DNA of 8,119 nt. Origin: Alphaproteobacteria bacterium (GTDB lineage Bacteria > Pseudomonadota > Alphaproteobacteria > Rhodobacterales > Rhodobacteraceae). Each line of letters begins with the position of its first letter. Positions within the stretch are counted from its first letter, which is position 1. The notes beneath the pieces were generated by a model. The model worked only from the letters and a program-made list of their open reading frames with translations, made no database searches and had not been told where the DNA came from. The stretch lies in assembly GCA_030424705.1 (NCBI GenBank), contig JAUHWJ010000062.1, positions 1 through 8,119 of the forward strand. Reading direction: 5' to 3'. The position numbers and the translations under genes are program-made. Positions 1 to 5,150 of this stretch are shown one piece after another.

Positions 1-1065
1 GTTCTCGTATTTGAAGCAGCCCACCCGGTCGAGCCGCGCCTCCTTCAGCCAGTCGAGGAGATGCGCGAACTCCGCCTCCGTCTCGCCCGGATAGCCGACG
101 ATGAAGGTGGAGCGGAGCGCGAGCTCCGGGCAGTCCCGCCGCCAGGCGGCGATCCGGTCCAGCGTCTTCGCGGAGGCGGCGGGCCGCGCCATGCGCTTCA
201 GCACGTCCGGGTGGGAATGCTGGAACGGGATGTCGAGATAGGGGAGCACGCGCCCCTCCGCCATCAGCGGAATCAGCCGGTCCACATGCGGATAGGGATA
301 GATGTAGTGGAGCCGGACCCAGATCCCGAGCTCCCCGAGCGAAGCCGCAAGGCTCGCGATGTCCGCCGCCCGCGCCTCCCCGCGCCAGTCGCTCGCCGCA
401 TAGCCGATGTCCTTGCCATAGGCGGAGGTGTCCTGGCTGATGACGAGCAGCTCCTTCACCCCCGCCTCGGCCAGCTTCTCCGCCTCCCGCAGAACCGCCG
501 CGGCGGGGCGGGAGCGGAGCGGGCCGCGCATCGTGGGGATGACGCAGAAGCGGCACTTGTGGTCGCAGCCCTCGGATATCTTCAGATAGGCGTAGTGCCG
601 GGGCGTGAGCCGCACGCCCGTCGCCGGGATGAGGTCCACGAACGGGTCGGGCCGCGGCGGCGCCGCCTCGTGCACGGCGTCGAGCACCGCCTCGTATTGC
701 TGCGGCCCCGTCACCGCCATCACCGCGGGATGCGCCTCGCGGATCAGCGCCTCGTCCGCGCCGAGGCAGCCGGTGACGATGACGCGCCCGTTCTCCGCCA
801 GCGCCTCCCCGATCGCGGCGAGGCTCTCCGCCTTCGCGCTGTCGAGAAAGCCGCAGGTGTTCACGATCACCGCCTCCGCGCCGCGGTAGTCGGGCGAGAG
901 CGCGTAGCCCTCGGCCCGCAGCCGGGTCAGGATGCGCTCGGAATCCACCAGCGCCTTCGGGCAGCCGAGCGAGACCATGCCGATCCGCGGCTGGCCGGGC
1001 CGCGCCTCCGCGTTCAGCGCGGCGCGGGCGAGGTCGGGGCGGAGGTCGGGCGGGTTGAGGCTCAT
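1..1065 (-). CDS. rimO: Ribosomal protein S12 methylthiotransferase RimO (C-terminus outside window)
   Basis: Radical-SAM enzyme that adds a methylthio group to the conserved aspartate of ribosomal protein S12. The minus frame is open for 355 codons from the ATG at 1065-1063 to the window edge. The N-terminal MTTase domain has the three cluster-ligating cysteines C35 (in [12 protein letters not shown]), C71 (in NTCGF) and C100 (in TGCLGA). The radical-SAM motif C167-x3-C171-x2-C174 sits in [11 protein letters not shown] and is followed by [17 protein letters not shown] and GCLGA are typical of RimO rather than MiaB. The family is usually about 440 residues, so what is missing is roughly the TRAM domain. 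The start is supported by a GAAGG Shine-Dalgarno five bases upstream (1071-1075). It lies 50 bases downstream of the ParA gene on the same strand and is probably cotranscribed with it. Confidence 0.95.
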   Translation of the reverse strand, partial: MSLNPPDLRPDLARAALNAEARPGQPRIGMVSLGCPKALVDSERILTRLRAEGYALSPDYRGAEAVIVNTCGFLDSAKAESLAAIGEALAENGRVIVTGCLGADEALIREAHPAVMAVTGPQQYEAVLDAVHEAAPPRPDPFVDLIPATGVRLTPRHYAYLKISEGCDHKCRFCVIPTMRGPLRSRPAAAVLREAEKLAEAGVKELLVISQDTSAYGKDIGYAASDWRGEARAADIASLAASLGELGIWVRLHYIYPYPHVDRLIPLMAEGRVLPYLDIPFQHSHPDVLKRMARPAASAKTLDRIAAWRRDCPELALRSTFIVGYPGETEAEFAHLLDWLKEARLDRVGCFKYEN

Positions 1066-1069
1066 GCCG

Positions 1070-1099
1070 GCCTTCTAGCGAAGGCGCGGCCCCCGCGCC
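1070..1099 (-). promoter_or_regulatory. Overlapping hairpins over the rimO ribosome binding site
   Basis: Two perfect stems overlap in the parA-rimO gap. Read on the minus strand, the first is GGCGCGG-ggg-CCGCGCC (1099-1083, 7 bp). The second is GCCTTC-gcta-GAAGGC (1085-1070, 6 bp), and its 3' arm contains the rimO Shine-Dalgarno GAAGG. They share bases 1083-1085 and cannot both be fully paired. The geometry suits a small translational switch or attenuator. In such GC-rich DNA it could also be chance, or the first stem could be a partial terminator after parA. Confidence 0.35.
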
Positions 1100-1115
1100 A
1101 TACTCAGGCCGATGC

Positions 1116-1742
1116 TCAGCCGAGAAGGCGGATGATCGACGCCGCCAGCGCCTCGACCTCCTCCGCCGCGCGGGAGCCTTTCGCCGTCTCCGTCACCCCC
1201 GCGCCCGCCGCGAAGGCGGAGGCGAAGGCGACGCGGTTGCCGATCCGCTCAGGCAGGAGGTCCGCGCCCTCCGCTTCGAGCTGCGCCGCCATCTCCTCGA
1301 TCACCGAGCCGCGGGGCGGCACGCGGTTCAGCACCACCCGCGCATCCGCGCCCTGCTTGGCCGCCATCCGCAGCGTCGCCCGCGTCGCCCAGACATCGGG
1401 CGCCGAAGGCTGCGCCGGGACGATCACGAGGTCCGTCTCCCGCAAGACCCGGTTCAGCATCACGTCGGCGACGCCGGGGCAGTCGATGAAGATCAGGTCG
1501 GCGTCCCGCGCGGCCTTGGAGATATCGGCGCCCACGCGCCATTCGCTCGATTCGGTCAGGTCCATCCCCGCCTCGCCGTTCCGCCGGATGCGCTCGTCCA
1601 TCCAGCCGGTCAGCGTCCTCTGCGGGTCGAGGTCGATCAGCGCGGGGCGATGCGAGCGCATGAGCGCGACCGCGACCTGCGCGAGCAGCGTCGTCTTGCC
1701 GGCGCCGCCCTTCTGCTGCGCGAATGTCAGGACCTTGGCCAT
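1116..1742 (-). CDS. Orphan ParA-family (MinD/ParA) ATPase
   Basis: A 208-residue ParA/Soj-type P-loop ATPase; such proteins use ATP-driven dimerisation and DNA or surface binding to position a cargo. The deviant Walker A KGGAGKTT is at residues 11-18, with signature lysine K11 and P-loop K16. LIDLDPQRT at 35-43 (D39) is the conserved segment after strand 2, and IFIDCPG at 84-90 (D87) is Walker B. There is no N-terminal helix-turn-helix extension, so it resembles the short ParF/VirC1/PpfA-like group rather than long plasmid ParA. No parB, parS cluster or replication gene is visible, so the cargo is unknown. Upstream of the ATG is only a weak GGGGTG-like ribosome site. It leads a likely two-gene unit with rimO and is divergent from the sulfotransferase. 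Confidence 0.88.
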   Translation of the reverse strand: MAKVLTFAQQKGGAGKTTLLAQVAVALMRSHRPALIDLDPQRTLTGWMDERIRRNGEAGMDLTESSEWRVGADISKAARDADLIFIDCPGVADVMLNRVLRETDLVIVPAQPSAPDVWATRATLRMAAKQGADARVVLNRVPPRGSVIEEMAAQLEAEGADLLPERIGNRVAFASAFAAGAGVTETAKGSRAAEEVEALAASIIRLLG

Positions 1743-1775
1743 CTCGTCGTCACCCCGCTATCGTCGCGTCATGGT

Positions 1776-1799
1776 AACAGGCCTGTTGCAGTGCAGCAA
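1776..1799. promoter_or_regulatory. Palindromic operator candidate in the divergent parA / sulfotransferase gap
   Basis: The 75-base gap between the divergent genes contains the perfect 12-bp palindrome AACAGGCCTGTT at 1776-1787. It is overlapped on its right by TTGC-agtgca-GCAA (1786-1799), a second imperfect inverted repeat. The placement between two divergent starts is typical of a regulator site acting on both. No matching regulator gene is visible, and no convincing -35/-10 pair was found. Confidence 0.35.
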
Positions 1800-1817
1800 T
1801 CGCATAGGGCGAAGGCG

Positions 1818-2657
1818 ATGAGGCGGCGTCTCGTCATCCATATCGGCATGCACAAGACCGGGTCGAGCTCGATCCAGCACTACCTTTCGCGCAACCGGCG
1901 GCTTCTGCGGCTCCTCGGCGTGCTCTATCCGGACTCCGTCGGGGCGGACGGGCGGCGCCAGCCGAAACACGCCGCGCTTTTCGACGCGATCAGCCATGAG
2001 GCCGATCAAGGCCGCCCGCATCCCGCCTACGGCCCCTCGGCGGCGATGGTGGAGGCGCTCGCCCGCCGGATCGAGAGCTCCGGCGGGCGCGTCGCGGTCC
2101 TGAGCGCGGAGGGGTTCTCGGGCCCGAAGCCGGATTTCGCCCGCGCCCTCGCGCCGCTCGCCGCGCGGTTCGATGCGAGCGTCGTCGTCTTTCTGCGTCG
2201 CCCCGATCTCTGGGCCGAGAGCTTTCACCGGCAGATGGTGATTAGCCGCCAGGTGCGGGAGGCGCGGCCGCTCCGCGCCTTCCTCGCCGCGCCGGAGATG
2301 CAGGCGCATCTCGACTGGCCCCGCATCCTCGGCTGGTGGCGGGAGGCGTTCGGGGCGGAGGCCATCCACATCCGCGCCTTCGCGCCCGGGGCGGGGGGGC
2401 CGGGTCCTGTGCGGGCCTTCATCGCCGCCGCGTCGCTCCCCCGGCCGTGCCTGCTGCTTCCGCATCTCGGCGCGCATCGCAACCCGGCGCCGGAAGGGGC
2501 GCGCCTCCTCGCCATGTTGCGCGAGAACGCCCTCGCCTCCGGGGCGCCGGCGGCGGAGACTGAATCGGCCCTCGCCCCGCTCGATGAGCAAGAGCGGCGC
2601 GCGTTCCTCGCCACTCATGCGAAAGCTGAAGGACTCTACATGAGCGCCCGAAAATGA
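1818..2657 (+). CDS. Sulfotransferase-like protein (PAPS-dependent fold)
   Basis: A 279-residue P-loop sulfotransferase-fold protein, expected to move sulfate from PAPS to a carbohydrate or other acceptor; the acceptor cannot be read from sequence. The 5'-phosphosulfate loop is at the extreme N-terminus: LVIHIGMHKTGSSSIQ at residues 5-20, with K13-T14-G15-S16-S17-S18. The 3'-phosphate segment is VVVFLRRPDLWAESFHRQ at about 122-139, with R127 and S135 eight residues apart as in the family. The frame stays open upstream to 1650, but that part is antisense to parA. The ATG at 1818, with GAAGG just upstream, puts the PAPS loop where the family has it. The C-terminus ends abruptly in GLYMSARK just where base composition changes, so the last turn may have been lost. 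It stands alone on its strand, divergent from parA. Confidence 0.8.
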   Translation: MRRRLVIHIGMHKTGSSSIQHYLSRNRRLLRLLGVLYPDSVGADGRRQPKHAALFDAISHEADQGRPHPAYGPSAAMVEALARRIESSGGRVAVLSAEGFSGPKPDFARALAPLAARFDASVVVFLRRPDLWAESFHRQMVISRQVREARPLRAFLAAPEMQAHLDWPRILGWWREAFGAEAIHIRAFAPGAGGPGPVRAFIAAASLPRPCLLLPHLGAHRNPAPEGARLLAMLRENALASGAPAAETESALAPLDEQERRAFLATHAKAEGLYMSARK

Positions 2658-2697
2658 TCGCCGCTCATGCGCAGCGAACGGCGGAGCGCTCTTTTTC
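2640..2697 (+). terminator. Weak terminator-like region after the sulfotransferase
   Basis: ATGAGCG (2640-2646) can pair with CGCTCAT (2662-2668) across the stop codon. Further on, a short AGCG/CGCT stem (2673-2690) is followed directly by a T run (CTTTTT at 2691-2696). Neither hairpin is strong, but the T run is unusual in this GC-rich window and is positioned to end the sulfotransferase transcript. Confidence 0.25.
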
Positions 2698-2742
2698 CCC
2701 TGTTTCGACGAGATGCAGGCGCAGCTCTGACAGCGCGCAAAA

Positions 2743-2777
2743 TTCGCCTTATTTTCGCCTCAAATGCAATTAATTGC
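2743..2777. promoter_or_regulatory. Direct repeats and palindrome in the intergenic segment
   Basis: TTCGCCT occurs at 2743-2749 and again at 2754-2760. The 11-base spacing puts both on one face of the helix. Six bases further lies GCAATTAATTGC (2766-2777), a perfect 12-bp palindrome in an AT-rich patch. This looks like a protein-binding region, but no factor can be named. Confidence 0.3.
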
Positions 2778-2815
2778 GACTTGGCATAGGCTTAAGATTC
2801 ACACTCCGCCCCACT

Positions 2816-2872
2816 GCCGCCTCAATTGGGCCTCGGCCATTCATGCTTCGCAAATGGCGCAGATGAGGCGGC
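2816..2872. repeat. Nested inverted repeat (long stem-loop)
   Basis: GCCGCCTCA at 2816-2824 pairs perfectly with TGAGGCGGC at 2864-2872. Inside, GCCATT (2836-2841) pairs with AATGGC (2853-2858), and TGC-ttc-GCA (2844-2852) closes the tip. Three nested perfect stems in 57 bases suggest a structured RNA or a palindromic repeat. No T tract follows on either strand, so it is not a classical terminator. Confidence 0.4.
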
Positions 2873-2963
2873 GCTGCGACAGCCGCTGATACCTGCGTTT
2901 TCGCGAACGGCGAATTATCGCCCGCGCCGCTGCGAAGCGTGTCGCGGAGCCGCGCAAAAGCTG

Positions 2964-2969
2964 TATATT
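2964..2969 (+). promoter_or_regulatory. Putative -10 box upstream of the hairpin array
   Basis: TATATT matches the sigma-70 -10 consensus at five of six positions and is preceded directly by TG. It would start transcription near 2976, fourteen bases before the first shared-loop hairpin. No good -35 lies 16-18 bases upstream. That place is occupied by CGCGG-ag-CCGCG (2943-2954), which might be an activator site. Confidence 0.3.
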
Positions 2970-2975
2970 TGGCTA

Positions 2976-3119
2976 ATGAACAGCGACGTCGGGTCCGTTC
3001 CCTCCACAACAGACGAACCCGTGAAATCCCGCCCCACAACGGGATTTAAGTCCTGACAGGCGCGATCTTCGATCGCCCGATACGGCGTCCCGGGACTTGC
3101 CCCACAACCCGGGACGCCG
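2976..3119 (+). ncRNA. Candidate small RNA: three hairpins with a common CYCCACAA loop
   Basis: Hairpin 1 (2990-3021) has a CGGGT-c-CGTT / GACG-a-ACCCG type stem with one mismatch, a terminal wobble pair, and loop CCCTCCACAACA. Hairpin 2 (3024-3047) has the perfect 8-bp stem AAATCCCG/CGGGATTT and loop CCCCACAA. Hairpin 3 (3083-3119) has a perfect 12-bp stem from CGGCGTCCCGGG to its complement and loop ACTTGCCCCACAA. The stems differ in sequence while CYCCACAA recurs in every loop, as expected for an RNA whose loops bind a target or protein. A small GCGATC-ttc-GATCGC hairpin (3062-3076) lies between 2 and 3. C-rich loops recall alphaproteobacterial sRNAs such as CcsR or the cuckoo RNAs, but their CCUCCUCCC motif is not present. 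Direction is uncertain: read from the other strand, the same hairpins would be the 3' UTR of the glycosyltransferase. Confidence 0.35.
3083..3119. terminator. Strong GC hairpin, possible terminator
   Basis: This is hairpin 3 of the array: 12 uninterrupted pairs, mostly G-C, with a 13-base loop. It lies 31 bases beyond the glycosyltransferase stop and at the right end of the candidate sRNA, so it could end transcription from either side. There is no T tract on either strand. That weakens the call, though T-less hairpins are common after genes in very GC-rich genomes. Confidence 0.35.
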
Positions 3120-3150
3120 GCTTCACCTCCCAGGATCGAATTCGCGCCGC

Positions 3151-5013
3151 TCAGCGGCCTTGAGGCTGCTCGCCAAGCGCCCGGCGTCTCAGCTCTTCCG
3201 CGATGCGCCCGACGCCATGGCGCGTCTTCCGCCATTTCGTCGGCGCGGTCGCAAGCTCCCAGACCGCGAGATGCGCAGCGACGGCGCCGAGCGCCCAGTA
3301 GAAGGGGAGGGTCAGCGCCCAGCCCGAAAGGCCGAGCCTGCCCCGCCGCCAGAGCCCGAGCGCCGCGGCGGCGAACATCGCCGGAAGCGTCGCCGCCGTG
3401 GTCCACTGGAGCATCCGGACCGCATCCCCCGCCTGCGTGGCCTCGACGTCGATCGCGAGGCCGAGGAAGGAGACCGCCCATAGCCACGGCAGGAGGAGAT
3501 AGCCGAGCACGGCGGAGAGCAGAACCGCGTTGAAGCCGAGAAAGCGCCGCAACCCGAGATCGGCGAGCAGCGCGCCGGGCCGCCGCATATGCGTCGCCCA
3601 GGTGGCGAGATAACCCTTCAGCCAGCGCGAGCGTTGCCGGATCCAGGCGCCCGGCCGGCTCGCCGCCTCCTCCTCGGTGAGCGAGTGGGAGAGCCCGGTG
3701 CGAAGGCCGGCCCGCGCCAGCATCATGCCGAGATCGGCGTCCTCGGTGACATTGTGGCTGTCCCAGGCGCCGACCGCCTCCAGCGCCCCGCGGCGGATGA
3801 AGAGCGATGTGCCGCCGAGCGGCAGCGGCATGCCGAGCCGGAAGAGCCCCGGCAGCATCGCGTCGAACCAGCTCGCATATTCGATCTCGAAGCAGCGGGT
3901 GAGCCAGTTCTCCTTCGCATTGTAATAGCCGAGCCGCGCCTGGAGGCAGGCGATCTCCGGCGGCGAGGCCGCGAACTGCTCGACGATCCGGCGCAACTGG
4001 TCCGGCGGCGGGCGGTCCTCGGCGTCATAGACGCCGACGATCTCGCCGCGCGCGAAGTCGAGTGCGAAGTTGAGCGCCCGCGGCTTCGTCCGCGGCGCGC
4101 CGTCCGGCGCGACGATGATCTCGAAATGCGGCGGCGGGGCGAGCGCGCGAAAGGCCTCCAGCGTCTCCTCGTCGTCACTTTCGAGGATGATCTTGATGTC
4201 GAGCAGCTCCGGCGGATAGTCGAGTTCCATCAGCGCCTTCAGCAGGAGCGGCGCCGTCTCCGGCTCCCGGTAGAGCGGGACGAGCAGGCTGATGACCGGC
4301 GGGGCGCGATAGTCCGAAAGGCGCGGCGCCGGCGCCGGCCGCTCCCCCCGCCAGTCCGGCCGGGCGAGGAGCGCCGCGCCCCAGAGCGCGCCGTTGAGCC
4401 CCATCACCCCCGTCGCGCCCCAGATCGCGAGCGTCAGCGCCCCGCCCGGGTCGAGCGCGACGGCGCCCGCGAAGCCCGCCGCCGCCGCCCCGGCGCCGAG
4501 GCGCTGCCACCGCGCGAAGCCGGCGCGGAGGCTCGCCCCCTCCGGCCGGCGCGTGGCGGAGCGGAGCGCGATGGGCGCGCCATAGGCCCCGATCAGCGCC
4601 TGGGAAAGCGCCCGCCCCTCCGCCGCCACGAAGCCCGCCGCCCGCGGCGAGGCGGCGATCTCGGGCGCCGCAGCGGCGTAGATCACCCCGCCCGCCCCCC
4701 GCCGCCAGGGCGCGATCCGGCAGCGCAGGAGATGTTCGATCTCCCCCGGCTCCAGCAACGCCGCGTCGAGCGGCTCATGGCGGAGATCGGCGAAATCCAT
4801 CCCGGATTGCCGCGCCGCCGCCGCCGCCACCGCCGTCGCGTCGGCGCCGCTGCGAAAGGTCAGGATGTCTCCGATCCGCGCGCGGCTCACCGCCTGCGCC
4901 TCGATCGCGCGCGTCAGCGCCGCCGCGTCGATCACTCCGTCAGCGAGCAGAATCTCGCCGATAAGCCGCCGGTCAGCGGCGCGCCGCGGCGAGAGGTCGC
5001 CGTCCTTGGGCAT
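3151..5013 (-). CDS. MshEN-domain family-2 glycosyltransferase (membrane, probable exopolysaccharide synthase)
   Basis: A 620-residue inner-membrane processive-type glycosyltransferase. Residues 17-155 form an MshEN/T2SSE-N domain. The first 24-residue motif (17-40) has G19, L22-L23, G26, V27-I28, L33, I37 and Q40. After exactly five residues comes a second, degenerate copy (46-69) with R46-I47-G48 and Q69. Hydrophobic stretches at about 174-190 and 192-213 precede the cytoplasmic GT2 domain. That domain carries D280-D281, the DxD-like DAED (330-333), TED (423-425) and QRSRW (460-464), the set seen in cellulose-synthase-like enzymes. Further membrane segments lie near 492-520, 537-555 and 565-588, followed by PTKWRKTRHG. 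MshEN domains bind c-di-GMP in MshE and NfrB, so activation by c-di-GMP is likely. The sugar and product are unknown. No clear Shine-Dalgarno precedes the ATG; the start was chosen because it just includes the whole MshEN domain. Confidence 0.92.
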   Translation of the reverse strand: MPKDGDLSPRRAADRRLIGEILLADGVIDAAALTRAIEAQAVSRARIGDILTFRSGADATAVAAAAARQSGMDFADLRHEPLDAALLEPGEIEHLLRCRIAPWRRGAGGVIYAAAAPEIAASPRAAGFVAAEGRALSQALIGAYGAPIALRSATRRPEGASLRAGFARWQRLGAGAAAAGFAGAVALDPGGALTLAIWGATGVMGLNGALWGAALLARPDWRGERPAPAPRLSDYRAPPVISLLVPLYREPETAPLLLKALMELDYPPELLDIKIILESDDEETLEAFRALAPPPHFEIIVAPDGAPRTKPRALNFALDFARGEIVGVYDAEDRPPPDQLRRIVEQFAASPPEIACLQARLGYYNAKENWLTRCFEIEYASWFDAMLPGLFRLGMPLPLGGTSLFIRRGALEAVGAWDSHNVTEDADLGMMLARAGLRTGLSHSLTEEEAASRPGAWIRQRSRWLKGYLATWATHMRRPGALLADLGLRRFLGFNAVLLSAVLGYLLLPWLWAVSFLGLAIDVEATQAGDAVRMLQWTTAATLPAMFAAAALGLWRRGRLGLSGWALTLPFYWALGAVAAHLAVWELATAPTKWRKTRHGVGRIAEELRRRALGEQPQGR

Positions 5014-5086
5014 CAGCTGCGCGGCGCGCGCAGCGCGAGGGTCGCTTGATCCACTTGGTCCCCCTCCGTCTCGCGGGAGCGAGGCC

Positions 5087-5096
5087 GAGTCGACTC
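5087..5096. promoter_or_regulatory. Two abutting GANTC (CcrM methylation) sites in a palindrome
   Basis: GAGTCGACTC is a perfect 10-bp palindrome made of two adjacent GANTC sites, GAGTC at 5087-5091 and GACTC at 5092-5096. In alphaproteobacteria GANTC is methylated by CcrM, and GcrA senses its state at promoters. It lies 74 bases upstream of the glycosyltransferase ATG and 17 bases from the CtrA-type box. Function as a GcrA/CcrM-controlled promoter is inferred. Confidence 0.4.
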
Positions 5097-5113
5097 AAGC
5101 TGTCAGAATTCCA

Positions 5114-5128
5114 TTAAAAGGTCATTAA
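5114..5128 (-). promoter_or_regulatory. CtrA-type box (TTAA-N7-TTAA) upstream of the glycosyltransferase
   Basis: TTAA at 5114-5117 and TTAA at 5125-5128 are separated by exactly seven bases, the full consensus of the cell-cycle response regulator CtrA. TTAA is rare in this GC-rich window and no other pair has this spacing. The box lies 101 bases upstream of the glycosyltransferase start and 22 bases beyond the carA stop, so the glycosyltransferase is the likely target. A weak TTCAAG/TGGAAT pair with 17-base spacing surrounds it; if real, CtrA would sit between -35 and -10. Confidence 0.55.
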
Positions 5129-5150
5129 CTCTTGAAAATGGAAACGCCTC

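Noticed and set aside
61..1821. Long open plus-strand frame opposite rimO and parA
   Set aside because: It is antisense to two clear conserved genes, and its product is an arginine/proline/alanine-rich string with no domain; a by-product of high GC. Only its tail after 1818 is real, as the sulfotransferase.
1758..2618. 286-codon minus-strand frame opposite the sulfotransferase
   Set aside because: No recognisable motif and arginine/proline-rich, whereas the plus strand has a PAPS loop and a 3'-phosphate motif.
2781..2798. TTGGCA ... TAAGAT promoter
   Set aside because: Each hexamer looks good alone, but the spacing between them is far too short for sigma-70. The GG/GC spacing does not fit sigma-54 either.
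2990..3119. CRISPR-like array
   Set aside because: The shared unit is only about 8-10 bases, stems differ, spacing is irregular (30 and 68 bases) and no cas gene is present.
2915..3487. Minus-strand frame running from the glycosyltransferase C-terminus through the hairpin array
   Set aside because: It overlaps the glycosyltransferase in another frame, and the part over the gap resembles no protein.
3589..5049. 486-codon plus-strand frame opposite the glycosyltransferase
   Set aside because: Arginine-rich low-complexity translation, no domain, antisense to a gene with all GT2 catalytic motifs.
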